Part shown: one piece after another, positions 23,415 through 35,997 of the stretch
How positions within the stretch are numbered: the stretch's first letter is position 1
How the letters are laid out: every line of letters begins with the position of its first letter
From: Mastigias papua
Lineage: Eukaryota; Cnidaria; Scyphozoa; Rhizostomeae; Mastigiidae
Reading direction: 5' to 3'
DNA length: 64,000 bases
NCBI GenBank assembly: GCA_964019165.1
Contig: OZ025283.1
Location: 193,501-257,500, forward strand
Position numbers and translations under genes: made by a program
Notes under the pieces: generated by a model
Told to the model about the DNA's origin: nothing
Databases searched by the model: none
The model's input: only the letters and a program-made list of their open reading frames with translations

Positions 23415-25265
23415 ATGAAATCAAGCGAAAAAAGCACTAAAGTGAAAGCTGAATGACGAAATTCTCCTCCAAGTCACATGGCACTATTACGGTAGTGCAA
23501 ATCAAAACATTCCCAACTGTAAACAGCACGCACGCCATTCCATGTCATCAAAATATGCATAAAGAGCCAACAAACTGCCATAGTCTAGCACAGAATAGAA
23601 AGTCAAACATATGTTGAATATGTTTTCAAAATGTAGCAGTAAAAGCACGGTAATTTAGCACATAGAATCAAACAACTTGGAGAAGAACTGTCATGGCGGC
23701 AATACCCTCGAGGGAAGGTGGTTGAACCTGGTTGAAAGATATAGAAATAAATGGCTGGCAACAGCAGAATACAGATGAAATGGAGAAAGGACATACATGG
23801 AATCTTAAATAAATCCATCTACGGAAAACAGAGTCGGTTTACCTGGAAAAACAGTGACAAAAGTCTCCTCGCGATCACACACAGCAACATCGTCCTACAT
23901 GAACATTCGCCAACGTGAAAGCAACAGTCCTGCGCAGAGGTGTCAAGTGAGCATGGTGGAGGGTATAGGAAAGCAATGGCAATAAGTTGAAAGTGGAATA
24001 TCTCGGCAAAAAGAACAGATATGGAAAAATCCCTCCTTTATGAGTAAGTAGACCCCAAGGTGAACCCATAAACCGAGTTTGGTGATAATCCCCCAACAGG
24101 TCTAGGAGGAGAAGTGTCATTAAAATCGGGCTAAAAAGTGGTCATGTGGTACAAATTCGAGCAATCTGATTGGTTTGGCATAAATTATCATATAGGGATC
24201 TTAGTATATATAGACTTAATTTATTTTCCTCATAGTAAAACTGGAACTTCACATCATGCAAAAGCAACCCAAACTTAAAGCTTCCCGAATGTTATCCCAT
24301 CAGGCAACAAAGCGTAAAAAGTTAGCAAAATACACCATGATATACCACAAAATACAACATGAAATACCCTCTATATGGTTTATCACAACATACCGGCAAA
24401 AGCACTATGATTTAGGTGAGAGAATCGAATGGCTCGGGAAGATTTGTCATGATGATATCACCCTCGAAAAGTAGGATTCCTTGGTAAATGAAATCAAGCG
24501 AAAACAGCACTAAACTGGAAGCAGAACGACGAAATTATCCTCAAAGTCACACGGCAACTATACGGTAGTCCTAATCAAAGCATTCCCAACTGAAAGCAGC
24601 AAGCAAGCCATTCCATGTCATCTAAATAGGCATGAAAAGCAAACAACCCTGCCATAATCTAGCACCGAATACAAAGTCATAGATATGTTGAATATCTTTT
24701 CACAAGTTAGCAGTAAAAGCACTGTGATTTAGTACATAGAATCAAACAACTTGGAGAAGAATTGTCGCTGCAGTAATACCCCGAAGGAAGGTGGCTGAAT
24801 CTCGTAGAGAGATATGGGAATAAATGGCTCACAACTGTAGAATACGGATGAAATGGACAAAGGAAATACAGGAATTCATAAATCAAACCATTTCAGGAAA
24901 ATAGAGCAGGCTTACCTGGAAGAACTGCAACCAAAGTCTCCTCGCGATAACATACACAGTTACTTAGTCCAATAGGACCGCTCGCAAAACTGACAACACG
25001 CGGTCCAGCAGGGAGGAGCAACAGAATTGCTGGTAATGGCGATAAGAGGAAAGTGGAATAACTCGGCAAAAAAAAATGATAAAAATCAGATCTCTTCTTA
25101 TGTAAGTAGTAGACCCAAATGGCCACCCTTGACAGAAATATGGGGGCCATGGGATAAATGCCCTGGGAGGAGATCGTGTGCGCGATATCAGGTCACGTGG
25201 TACGATTTCGTGCAATATGATTGGTTTGACATACATTATCATATAGGGATCTTAGTATATAGAGA
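23415..25265. repeat. Diverged tandem duplication, unit about 1.05-1.08 kb
   Basis: Copy 1 (about 23415-24215) and copy 2 (about 24486-25265) align along their length. The AAATCAAGCGAAAA start is at 23420 and 24490; TCAAACAACTTGGAGAAGAA at 23668 and 24745; TCATATAGGGATCTTAGTAT at 24189 and 25239. About 270 bp separate the copies. No coding sequence was recognised in either, so it is either a local segmental duplication or two insertions of one non-autonomous element. Confidence 0.75.
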
Positions 25266-26740
25266 TTCTTGGGTGTGCCTAGGTGACAATGGTATTGATA
25301 CATGTCAGTTGATCTCCTTAGATGAAATGTGTACCAACTGTAGTACTAGCCTGCCTGCCTGTATGATTTTTCTCAATAGCCTGTTTCACTTTAAGATGTG
25401 AGTTGTTTCCGCTACCATTACTACTTTTGATATATCATTCTGTATGTGATATGTTGTTAAAGTATTGTATTAGCTATAGCTGACTACCTTATTTTTCTTG
25501 TACTTAATTGACATATCAAGCCCCCCTCTCCAATACAGCTGTTATTATTAAGTTGATGTGATGAAGTAAGCTATAAATTATATAATTCACTGAGAGGTGT
25601 TGCAGCTTTATGTGTTTGACAAGGTTGGGACTCACTTGCATGATATTGGTCCATAGTATTGTCACTTTTGAGTTTGCTGTAGGATTACAAGGCAATAGTA
25701 TGTCAGTTTTCTACACTTAGGGAGCAGTCATCAAGTATCACACTGAGGGGGTGGAGGCAAATGATACAATAGGTCTGAAGATTTTGTACCCCAGTGGAAA
25801 TGAAACAATTCTACACCCCTGTCTGGGGAAGCTGAATATTTTGATGCCCCAGCTATACAGATTAAATACTTTGTGGAGCCTAAAAGTTAATTTTTGTTAT
25901 TGACTTTATTATGTGAATATCATTAGTTTTTTGGCTAGATTAGTTGGTGATCCTTAGAAATAATATACATGTTAAAATACGTGCCTTCATTCTACCACAA
26001 GTTGATATGCAACCTTGTGGGATTACTAAGAAATTATGATTCACTTATTTACATAACGTTAGCCATGATGTATGCATTTTATTGTATAATATAGGAATAG
26101 CAAGCAGTACATATATTCTTTTATAAACTGTAACTACGGAGTCTTCTCAGATTGTAGACTTTTTACAGCTAAATATAATACCTCTCGATAAACTATATAG
26201 CTGTCTGGATATGGTAGTAGACTATAACCATGTATATAATGCTACATTAAAGGTATGTTCGTAAGTTGTACTTGACTTATGCACCCCCCGCCACCATAAT
26301 AAGCACTTTTTACGCTTGAAATCTGATTTTGTAATTTCAGGCTGTATAGTATATCTCATTCATTGGCTTTACATCTTACTATGTAGAATATGATGACGTG
26401 ATGTTGTATTACCAAGCAATATTCTTTTATTTGTATGACCTTACAGTATAGGTCCTTTGAGGTATTATAATTACATTAGATCTAATTTATTGGATCTTAT
26501 TATGTAACATAACAGATTGAATGAGATTAATGGCTAAAACCAGATAGAGGTTGCAGTCATACCTCTCATTTGATGTGGCATAACATATGTTCTATAAAAT
26601 GTTTATATTATACAGCAACATTCTATAAGACTCCTTACGTTAGGATTGAGTGATGCATGAGATATTGTGTGGTGTATTTCCATTTATACCTCATTGTACA
26701 GACCACTTAAAACACTTATATACTTAGTTCATGTCATGCA
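25266..26740. other. Gap: no gene recognised
   Basis: Very AT-rich, no domain seen on either strand, no repeat structure obvious by eye. Confidence 0.4.
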
Positions 26741-27026
26741 GACTAGCTTAGTACTGATAGCCCGCTAGACGCGGGCTCCCCTACCCCAGTTCAAAAGTTG
26801 CAGATTAGCCTTGGAAAGACTAATGCAGTGCCCCATCCAGGCTGCATGGTGCGCATTGTTGATGAGCATGGATAAACAACCCTCGCATAGGATCAGGAGA
26901 AGATGACGTGATTGGCCTTTGTGTTGGAGCATGTGACATACGGCCTTTGCAATGGACAAATCGATACACATTTGAGAGAAAACAGTGTGCAAAAAATGCT
27001 CGGATACCTGCACTAGGCTGTGGGGC
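26741..27026. repeat. Solo arm of the foldback family at 21233
   Basis: Starts with the same GACTAGCTTAGTACTGATAG and follows the arm sequence through GGATACCTGCACTAGGCTGT to GGGGC, then departs from it exactly where the palindrome's loop would begin. It carries an extra piece of about 27 bp near 26852-26880 and small differences throughout. No inverted partner arm follows. Confidence 0.85.
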
Positions 27027-27060
27027 ATAAGAAGATGAAGAAGACAGTCGACACACTTAA

Positions 27061-28800
27061 GTAACTTATTCACAAGGCTTTATTCAGTATAGCACTCTAC
27101 TGATTGCCTATGTATTTACAACAGCCTACGAATCTTTATTTACAACAGTCTAATCGTTGTGTCCACTATAGATTTTAGTGTTAGTTTGAGGAATCAGCGT
27201 ATGGTTGCTCTAGTCCTAACTTTCCGTTTCCTGGCAAACCAGCTCCCCTCCATCCTAATATCATTTGTTATAAAGACCATTAATGATTTCTATACATCAT
27301 TCTGCACTTGATAATATGATTTTTGTGGATCACTGAGTATTTCTTATGTTTTTCGCTTGATTTGATTGTTCAAGCTGTATAGTACGAATTATACATGACA
27401 TTTGATAAAGCACTTTGTATGTATGACAAGAGGGTTTCACTCATTTACATGCCTCATTTCTAGCATGATATGCACATGTCTGTTTGGGGCTGCTCAAGTA
27501 TTGCGTCACGCCTATGCGATGGGCAGTTCTCACCGAGACAGACCTATCTCTATGGTAGTCCTATACATTTGTCCTGATTCAGAGTGTGATGCTGGGGGTG
27601 GTTGGTTCAAAAGTGGCAATCTCAGGTGACGTAGTTATTGAGCAGCGACATATGATAATGATTTAACAACAATATCCTTTAAGCTTCATGAACTGGACAT
27701 ATGTTGTCATCTACGGTATTACAAGTCTATAGAGTTAAACTTGCTGAGCTAAACAGTGTACTTGCGAACTTTACGTAAAGTCAGGGATTTGGTCAGTTCA
27801 TTCAATCACCTATATCCTTACGTTTGCATCAACAGAAGATATGTCAATCAAAATGATCACATCCTGTCTATCCCGGTAATCGTAATGTAGAAAGTAGCTG
27901 TGATGTTTACTCACAACATAGTTCTAACTATCGAGAATATCCACTCCATGTCAAAGATTGTGTAATACGACTCATCCAACTACGTAAACAACAAGCAGTA
28001 TAATGAGACATACGCCCTTTACCCATGCGTTAACAAATATAAATATCATAGTGTTGATTGACACAACCGCCCCTACCTCTGGAGTTCGCCCTTAAGATGT
28101 ATGCAAGGTCTTCTTTCCTTTCAGTCTTCGGCAAGCATCAGTTACGAATGTTACCTATAGCTACAAAGGTGTTTTGGTTTTCGGTTTCAGTTTTCAGGTG
28201 AGTGGTTTTTCGCATGAGAAAGTACTGTGTGGATATTTTAGCAACATCACTCTGCTTCCATCACATTGTCACTATCAGGTCCGTTGCTGTTAACCACTGA
28301 CGATTTTTCATTAAGAGCTATAACTACCGTCTCTGTACCATTTGATCATGTTGTCTGTATCCCTCTTTTGCCTTGTGCTTTTATACCAGTACGAAGGGCT
28401 GATGTGCAGTTTCGCAGTTAACCTAAACTACACATCCGCCCCACTTTGCACTGTATTACCAGCCACTTCGTTTATTTAGTCGTCCTGTTCAGATAGCACC
28501 TATCCATTCACCTGCTATGGTTTATTCTAGATATTTTCATTCACTTGATTGGACAGGACTCAGAGTATACGCGCTGCTGTGTATTTCGACTTGGAGTTAT
28601 GTATGTCATCAGATTAGTCATGTTTCTCTCATTTTACTCTCTTATGCATCAATACCAATACACTTAGTAGACCTATTGGCCTGATTATATGTGTAATACG
28701 AGAAGAACATCTCTCAGTACTCGAGTTCCGTATAGCACAAGTACTTATTACTCACACTGGCCTAAGGTAGCGAAATGTTACTACGTTTAGTGGCGAATGG
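27061..28800. other. Gap: no gene recognised
   Basis: No domain seen. A block near 28408-28442 (GCAGTTAACCTAAACTACAC) is a further copy of sequence found in the right arm of the inverted repeat at about 29141-29160, hinting that the same repeat family extends here. Confidence 0.35.
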
Positions 28801-28801
28801 G

Positions 28802-29157
28802 TAGTTTAAGGTAACAGCCAAATCACGTTAAATTCTATACGAAAGTACTCCTTACGATGAAGACAGTCGAAGCAAACAATAACAAGTGCGGTTCTACTTA
28901 CCACTTACTTAGGGTTCAGGTCAGGGTTAGGGTTTTGTGCAGGGTCAGGGTTAGGGTTAGTGTTAGTTTTAGAATTGGCGGAAGTTTCTTAATGGACAAA
29001 GGGATTTCAATGGTGGTCGAGGGAAAAATAAGAGTAAATAAGTATGTAGTAATAATAAGTAGTAGAACCGCACTTTTTATCTTTTGTGTCGACTGTCTTC
29101 ATCATAAGGAGTAATTTTGTATAGACTTTAACGCGATTTGGCAGTTACCCTAAACTG
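28802..29157. repeat. Inverted repeat enclosing telomere-like sequence
   Basis: Left arm 28802-28905 (GTAACAGCCAAATCACGTTA, then CGATGAAGACAGTCGA and TGCGGTTCTACTTA) is imperfectly complementary to right arm 29037-29157. Between them lies a telomere-like stretch (28910-28963). The arms contain indels but the order of blocks is kept throughout. Confidence 0.7.
28910..28963 (+). repeat. Degenerate interstitial telomere-like repeat (TTAGGG)
   Basis: Several GGGTTAGGG, CAGGGTTAGGG and GTCAGGG units run in one direction. TTAGGG is the common metazoan telomere unit. The tract is short and impure, so it is an internal remnant rather than a chromosome end. Confidence 0.65.
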
Positions 29158-30329
29158 CACATACGCCTGTTTACTTATTACACCAGATGGGACGTTTGTT
29201 ATGAACGTCGTTTTACTCTGAGATGGAAGTGCAGTCGCTTTGGGTAAACTCTTGTAGTTATGATTTGCTAGACTGCACACTGTATATAGAGCATTTGTCT
29301 AGCGTGAGGAACGATATAACTAAATACCGCTAGGAGGTAAAGGTGTGCAAACAATTTCCCAGTAACTTGCTAGGTAATGTTTGTAAGTCGCCGGACGAAG
29401 TGTTTATATCATGATTGCCTGATGAGTTAGCGTCGGTGGTTAGTGCTGGTGGTTTTCCTATTACCTGCATGTTTCGTGTTATTGTATGTTTGTGCTATAG
29501 CACTTTCAGTCCCGCTTCTACGAACCCTTGACTGCAGGGGTTGAGTAGACAAATCAGGGCACACTAAACACTTTCTGAAGATACTGTATCATAGAACTGT
29601 GCACAGGATGTTTTTGGTGTGTGCCATTTTGTGTGATTTCTTTGAATTTTCATGCGATTTTCATTACATTCTGTGGTTCTCATTGGTATTGATTTCTTGA
29701 GATGGTCTGTTATTGTTTTGGCATTAAATGATTTTGCGATTTTGTCACAGGGTATTGGAAATTGTTGTGAGTCATATGACCCTCCTACTTAACTATAGTT
29801 TTGTATGGCCTTTCACTTATGTCTGTATGCTTGCAGTCACTAATGTGGATCGTAGTATCATGTTTTGCCCTCTGTACACTTTATTAACAATGATACACAT
29901 CCGTTTTATAAGACTGTATTTTTAATGAGAATAGTACAGCTCACATGTCTGAAAGTTGGCAATAACATATGACTACATGCATTTTTCTATAAGAAACAGG
30001 ATATAATACATGGTAGGCTAAATTTTTTGCAAGTTAAGAAACAACCCTAGCCACATTGAATAAAGCTAAGAAACTTTAATAAGTGCATAAGATGAGAGTC
30101 TTGCATTTATTAGTGAGGATAACAACTTTGTCTCAGCTCAGAGGCTGTTGCATAATTTTGATCCTCTCTAAGAGAACAATATTTGCCTGTGTGAGGAATT
30201 TTTCTGTGATTGAAGTGGTGGGACTTTCTGGAAAACATTGCTTTGAAGTTGTGTCAAGCAAAATTGTTCAGAGACTTGATATACCATCGTTTATCATTCT
30301 TCAAGTTATCACATTAGTTAGTTAATCAA
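29158..30329. other. Gap: no gene recognised
   Basis: No domain, terminal repeat or RNA gene recognised. Confidence 0.4.
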
Positions 30330-32050
30330 TTAATTAGTGTTATTGCCAAATTTCACGTAATAGTTTGTGTTTAAAATATTTGGTTGTTTGTCTACATGTT
30401 TTCGGATCTGTTTGCTTGTAAACATGTTTGTTACGAGTATACGTCGTTTCTTGTCTATTGTTTGTTGCCTTATCAGTTTTCTTGTTTTCGATGAGTTTTG
30501 TATGAGTTTTGTTATGGCAAATCCCGTGTTGCGTGTTGTTATGGGTACCTTGTAGAAGCGTAGTGTTGCATTGCTATCCGGGTAGTAATGTTGCAATTGA
30601 CCTGCCAAGCATTCAGTAATAAATGAAACATTACTACCCGGATCCAGAAATCCATTACATTCAACTACACATGACGCCAGACTCACTTTCACTGGAATGA
30701 TTGGTAGTGTACAGCAACCTTGATTTACTGCATTAGAAGCTCCTAACTGTAGCGGCCCATCATTACTGTTATGAATGTTCCTTTCCTGCTGCTCAACGTC
30801 TTTTGCGAATTCATGTAGTAGAATATGATATCTCTTCTTGCATGCTGCACATGTCGTTTTGGAAGGGCACTTGGTTGATATATGTCCTTTCTTCAGACTG
30901 TTGAAACAAAGCTTCCTGGCTCTAATAAGCATCTTTCTGTCAGACAGGCTACTGTGTTTCATCTTTGAGCATTCCGTAATCTTATGAGATCCATCACAAC
31001 CCCAACATATGATTGCTTCACCAACATTTGATGCTGCAGTAGCCTTTGGTCTTCTTTGATCTTTCTTTTGTCCGACTAAAAGCGCTTCTTTACCCCACAC
31101 AGGATCATTCATCTTCAAAGCTTCTAGTTCCACAAAATCCACTACATCTGTGTACTTAACAGACTGCCCAGTATGTTGACGTTCTTGAACAATTCGCCTC
31201 CATCTGTCATGCACATAGAGTGGTAATTTCCTCAAGATCTGTTGCAAGTTATCTCTATATTCCAAAACACCCAAGCCTCCAGCACAGTGAGTAGCTGCTC
31301 TGCATTCTTTAAGGAACACTGAAAATTCATCAAGAGCCTTGAAATCATTATGTCTGATTGGTTGCCAGTTTAACACGCGTTTCAAATAAGCATTTGCCAT
31401 TACCTCCACATCACCATATCTACGTGACAATTCTTTCCATGCAGCTGGATAACCAACATCAGCAGTCAGAAATGAGTACCCAGCCACAATTCGATTAGCT
31501 TCTCCGGTAGTACACTGCTCTAAGAAGGCCATCTTTTCATCGTCATTGCAGATGTTCTCAACTCGTGACTTAAACTGTCTCATAAATTTGTTGAAACTCA
31601 AGCAATCCCCATCAAACTGTTTTATCTCCAGCTTAGGCTTTTGCAGCTTTAGAAGAACTTCTCCAAGCTTTGATTCACAGACTACATTTGCAGAAGCAGG
31701 TCTTTTCACATCACCAGACTTTGTTTCAGAACTGCGTGTTTGTGTCAACAACATGCTTTCAGCATAGTCATCATCACCTGCTTCTTCTTCTTCATCTTCG
31801 TCAAGGAGTTCCTTGTTATCAGCTCTATCACTTTCTCCTTCACCAAGCAAATTCTGACTATGAGCTTCATCGTCATCTTCCATTTCCTGAATGAGCTGAC
31901 TTCTGCCTTGCGACTTCGCGATTTCCTCACCGACCTTCTTTCTCTCTCTTTCATGTTTTCATGTTGAAGCTCTATTTCCAACATTTTCACCTTACGTTCC
32001 ATTGCTTGCTTTTCCTTCAGAAGATCCTCCATCGTCATGAGCTCTTTCAA
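30330..32050 (-). pseudogene. BEL/Pao retrotransposon Gag-protease, truncated
   Basis: Minus strand. An N-terminal coiled-coil-like Lys/Glu-rich segment (32050-about 31890) joins by frameshift to the main frame starting 31883. Then come an acidic stretch, the DUF1759 Gag core (LEIKQFDGDCLSFNKFMRQF, EKMAFLEQCTTGEANRIVAG, WKELSRRYGD), CCHC-type knuckles (CWGCDGSHKITEC and CFNSLKKGHISTKC) and the start of the aspartic protease (FLDPGSNVSFITE). The protease Asp is kept, but the usual D-S/T-G is DPG. Homology stops near 30600; RT, RNase H and integrase are absent. The ORF then runs through unrelated sequence to 30330. Gag and protease of an LTR retrotransposon, dead by truncation. Confidence 0.85.
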
Positions 32051-32289
32051 TTTCTTTCGATGAAATCGGATCGAATTAATGAGACCCCTTTATTTGCGGC
32101 ATCTACATAAAAATTAACAAATACTTCGTTGGGGATTCGTGTAAGTGAAGAAAGTCTGTGTTTGTGCCTGTCAGTTGTTGTTCGTGAGAAATGGCATCCA
32201 GGGTGAGGAAGCTCACTGAAAAGAGATCTTGATATAGAGAAAAGAGAAAAAAGAATATCATATAGATCAAACGATTTGTCAAACACTGT

Positions 32290-33256
32290 AAAATGCTCTG
32301 ACCTGTTTAGTAAGTGACATGTAGCACCGCAGTCGACTAATATCTGGTCATTTTTTGGGTGCTTCATGCTCCCTTGATGTGCATTTGTCAAAAATGAGAA
32401 ATCTGCAGTTGTCTTTCCTGAAGACTTTTTCTTTTGGAAACACACTTGTTCAATATGACCTTGCTTATGGCAATAATTGCATGTAAGCCCTCCTTTCCTA
32501 CAACAATCTCATGACCTATGACCTTTCTTGCAACATGATAAACATGGCCATTGAACTTGTGTTTGAGATTGTGGGCATTTACTCTGTTTTGAGACTGTCA
32601 TTGCAGATGCCTGGACTGGACTTCTCACTGCTTCAGTGTTAGGGTACTTTGTGAGCGCTGCCTTAAATTCAACGAGTGTTTTATATTTATCTAGCTCTGT
32701 GTGTACAACTACAAAAGGTTTGTAGGCTTCTGGTAAGCCTTTGAGAAGCATAGCTATGACTAAATAATCTGTGAGTGTCTCACCTGCTGAGCGTAGGCCC
32801 GTCGCTGCCCTTTCAGCTCTGATAACATAGTCCGTTATATGTTCCTCCTCACTCATTCTGAGCGTTGTTGATTCCTCATAAAGAGTAAGCCACTATCTAT
32901 TGTTAAGTCACCAACTATCTATATACACTTGTGGTTTTTCTGTACTCTGATAATGTTTGCATAATACTTTAAATGCAGCTCGTCCTTCGTTTCTACAATC
33001 GGTCATGATAAGCTGTAATGATCTCTCATCCAATACGTGAACTAGTTCAGTGTAAGTTCTACGATTCTTTTCTGTTGCTTCATCGTCGTCCTGGATAGGC
33101 TCAGAGTTTGGCAAAATCGCATCATGTACTCCTTTGTCGAGTGTATATAGATAGTTGGTGAAGCGCGTTTCCCATATGGGAAATGTATCGCTGTTTCCAT
33201 TGACATGTAGTCTAAACCTGGGCCCATAACATGTTAGGAGTGTTTGCCTATCCTGT
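32290..33256 (-). pseudogene. Ty1/Copia-like Gag and protease N-terminus
   Basis: Minus-strand frames: Gag core with GNSDTFPIWETRFTNYL, RRTYTELVHVLDERSLQLIM and AFKVLCKHYQS (33220-32930); stops near 32880-32910; then EEHITDYVIRAERAATGL and LKGLPEAYKPFVVV (32856-32700); a CCHC knuckle CNYCHKQGHIEQVC (about 32490-32450); then the protease start LVDCGATCHLLNRSEHF (32370-32310). The knuckle and D-[ST]-GA-type protease after a UBN2-like Gag are Copia hallmarks; here the active site reads DCGA. The homology stops at about 32290, where sequence that probably belongs to the BEL/Pao 5' region begins, so the Copia copy was cut by that insertion. Integrase and RT are missing. Confidence 0.75.
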
Positions 33257-33565
33257 AGGTGTGTCATATCATGTAGATGAAACATATAAAAGAAGTCAAT
33301 ATCTATAACGCAGCGATGATAAAGATAATATAAAACAATACTTGTATAACTGTAAATCAATGATCATTTCATTCAGCTTGTTCTATAATCTTGCTTCCTG
33401 TTCATTCTCATGATCAAGTCTCTAATTTATGCGCATATATTATGATAATAAAAATGGCAGCAAAAATGTCAATAGTAATTTTAGTTTGTCCCTCAACACT
33501 TACAGCATGAAATGCTTTGCTATCTCAATCTGACAGACTTGTGGTGTATCTGAAATTGTGCTTCT

Positions 33566-34305
33566 CTATAGATCTACTCCACACTTTCTCTGCACAAGCA
33601 AGTCAATAGGAAGCCCTGTCCGCAAATCAATTACTGCACCAATGCCATTGTGAGATGTGAAACCCCTTTTCTGCCAAGATCCATCAAAGGAGACAGCAAA
33701 ATTCAATATTCCATTTTCATCTGGGTGCTTATCAATTTCATTGTATGCAGTTACTATTGATTCCCTAGACCCTAGACTCAGCACACTTTCCTGAACATTT
33801 TGCTAGCATCTGCAATCTTATGATGAGCAGTTCTGTAAGAATCATAACTAACTAGATGTGGCAGGTTCATTGTACTTGCCCATTCCTTCATAGCACTATG
33901 GCCACTGCCAATTCCACGGAATGCCAAGGTAGCTCTACGGTTGATATCAAATGGGTTAGTTTGTGATTTTCATCCCCTAACTCGCACAAATAGGAAGTCC
34001 TCTTTTACCAACTCATCACAAACTTCAGAGACAAGTCTAGCTTTTGTGGCAAACCCCCACTTACCTGATGATGTGCTGAAAGTCAAGCCTGGTTGCTTAC
34101 ACACTGGGCACAATAGGACATTAAAATAATCTAGGATCATGCTCATCTGGAAAAAGAGATAGCAGTCCTCTAAATTACTGACAGGAGCTTCAGATTGCCT
34201 TAGCATTTCTTCCATATTAATGCCAAATGCATTCAATGTCGTTTCACTTGCAGAATGTGGTTTGGGTACAGAGGTAGTAGCTGTGACCACTGACTCCTCA
34301 ATCAC
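33566..34305 (-). pseudogene. Mutator-like transposase-domain protein (PF20700 type), copy B, N-terminal half
   Basis: Minus strand: an N-terminal zinc-binding-looking block (CPVCKQPGLTFSTSSGKWGF, 34110-34050), then after a frameshift NRRATLAFRGIGSG and MKEWASTMNLPHLV (about 33940-33870), and after another frameshift NFAVSFDGSWQKRGFTSHNG and AVIDLRTGLPID (33700-33600). SFDGSWQKRG is the family signature, shared with copy A as SFNGSW. Sequence becomes unrelated below 33590, so the C-terminal half is missing. Copy B supplies the N-terminal half that copy C (62500) lacks. Confidence 0.65.
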
Positions 34306-35277
34306 AACAGCTCTCCCTCATTGCCTTGACTTCATTTTTCGCCTACCTGCAAATGCTTTTGGAGTAGGCAGCTTCACCTTCCCCATGCCAACTTATTTTT
34401 GTCACAAATTATCATGAAATAACAGAAGATATCATGCAAATATGTAGAACGGTTCAGAAGATGATTTAGATCAGGAGGTGAAGGTCTGCCATTATGGAGG
34501 CATGCAATGCAAAGCATCCAATCAACTGACGTTTTCACATGTCTCTGCCAATCAGAAGTTGTAAACAAGATTAGAGAGAATTTCAATTGTTCAGCCTCTC
34601 TGGGAAAACCCCTTATATCCAGCAACAGGTGGTCAAAATACGCATTTATTTGCTCTGAACAAATATGTCATACATTGAGCTTTACATTGATATATGGTTT
34701 GCCTATGCCAAGAATGAAATACGGAGAAGCAAGCATCCATACAGTTGGGTAATTTCAACACGTTTACCTTGACATATTGTCAGCTGATTGAGAGGTGCTC
34801 TATTTCAAAATGAAAAATAAGTGCCTAAGCAAGCTCTGATCCAGCTGGAAACCCCAGTTAGTGTTGTACAATTGCAAGTGAGTATTTCTGAAGTAAAAAA
34901 GTTCTTGATAAGTTCATCAAATTTTAACCAGTAAGCTACCTTGAGAATACACATTGTCTTTTCATTTTAAACTAAATTGCGCAATCTGAAGATAATTTTT
35001 CTTTTTCCAGCCCTCTGGCAACAAAGACCCGCATTGTTTACTTTTTTGAAACTTTCCCAACGTCTTATCTACTTGGACCCCCTCCCCAACGTTTATTTGG
35101 CACTCACGAGTATTACATAAAATATAAGATCAATGTAGTGATTTTGAAAAACAAGTTGTCATTCTCCTATATGTGAACTATATCATACATAGTCTCTATG
35201 GTCTCTACACTTCAAACCAGATTTATGGCATAAACATTCTTATACTACTTGATAGCACCTGTAAGCCTCCTATGGAG
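34306..35277. other. Gap: no gene recognised
   Basis: No domain recognised. An ORF at 34374-34625 (-) contains CIACLHNGRPSPPD but I cannot assign it. Confidence 0.35.
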
Positions 35278-35997
35278 TCAGATTTTCTGATGCAATGCCA
35301 AGCTTGTCCAGCTACAATTGCAGATTTCTGATTTGACAGTTACCAAAGGGCAAGCAATGTCAGTCAAATTAAGTGAATGCTTGTACTCAACATTTAATGC
35401 ACCAGGCCAGTCAGTGCCATAGTCGTCAGCAACTACTTGGTCATGAGTTGTTGCCTCTGCAGTTTCAATGCTTGCCCAGATGTGAAGAGGCATTCTGTTG
35501 TTTTTAGAGCTGAGTGGATGCCTGCTCCAAGGAGGAAGCTAAAATGCAGTGACCATAGATCAATGCTATCCAAAACATCCAACTGGCCAATATTCTGAAG
35601 TGAGCAAAACAGGTCATAAAAGAGAAGAAGAACATTTTATGTCTCTCAAGAGACGTTATGAACACTCTTGCCAACTAATGCAGATTTATGACCAATGCCT
35701 CTGACCTCCAGCACATAGCTTACAACATTGATGTTTTCTCCACCCATATCACAGCGTATCTGTGAGGGTTTTCCCCATTCCTCTGTTGCTATCAAGACCT
35801 TCCCAAGGCCAGTGGATGCTTGATTGCTTGTGGAGCATTGGAGATATCCTGTCATCAATGCAACCATGTAGTACAAAGCCCCATCTGGTGAGCCTATGGT
35901 TCCCATCTAAATGCCAAAGTGGCAGTGGATGGGAAACCATGTATGCTTGCTGACAGATTGAGGTAAATTTCCTTGCTGCAACACCAACAGGATCCAC
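35278..35997 (-). pseudogene. Integrase-core (DDE) transposon protein, decayed
   Basis: Minus strand. LPLWHLDGNHRLTRWGF and HGCIDDRIS (first Asp), then a frameshift at about 35870, VLIATEEWGKPSQIRCDMGG with ENINVVSY (second Asp) and ALVGKSVHNVS, where the family reads VHNQRIERLW with the catalytic Glu. Here a stop follows VHNVS, so the Glu block is lost. Beyond it, remnants of the C-terminal part (FYDLF, LDVLDSIDLWSLHFSFLL, KLQRQQLMT) continue to about 35450 in broken frames. These blocks match the integrase-core proteins repeated in many invertebrate genomes. Host transposon class not determined. Confidence 0.65.

Noticed and set aside
28857..29114. ORF with VQVRVRVLCRVRVRV
   Set aside because: Product of the telomere-like GGTTAG/GGTCAG repeats.
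35278..35493. Separate small gene on minus
   Set aside because: It falls where the C-terminal part of the integrase-core protein should be and contains short matches to it.
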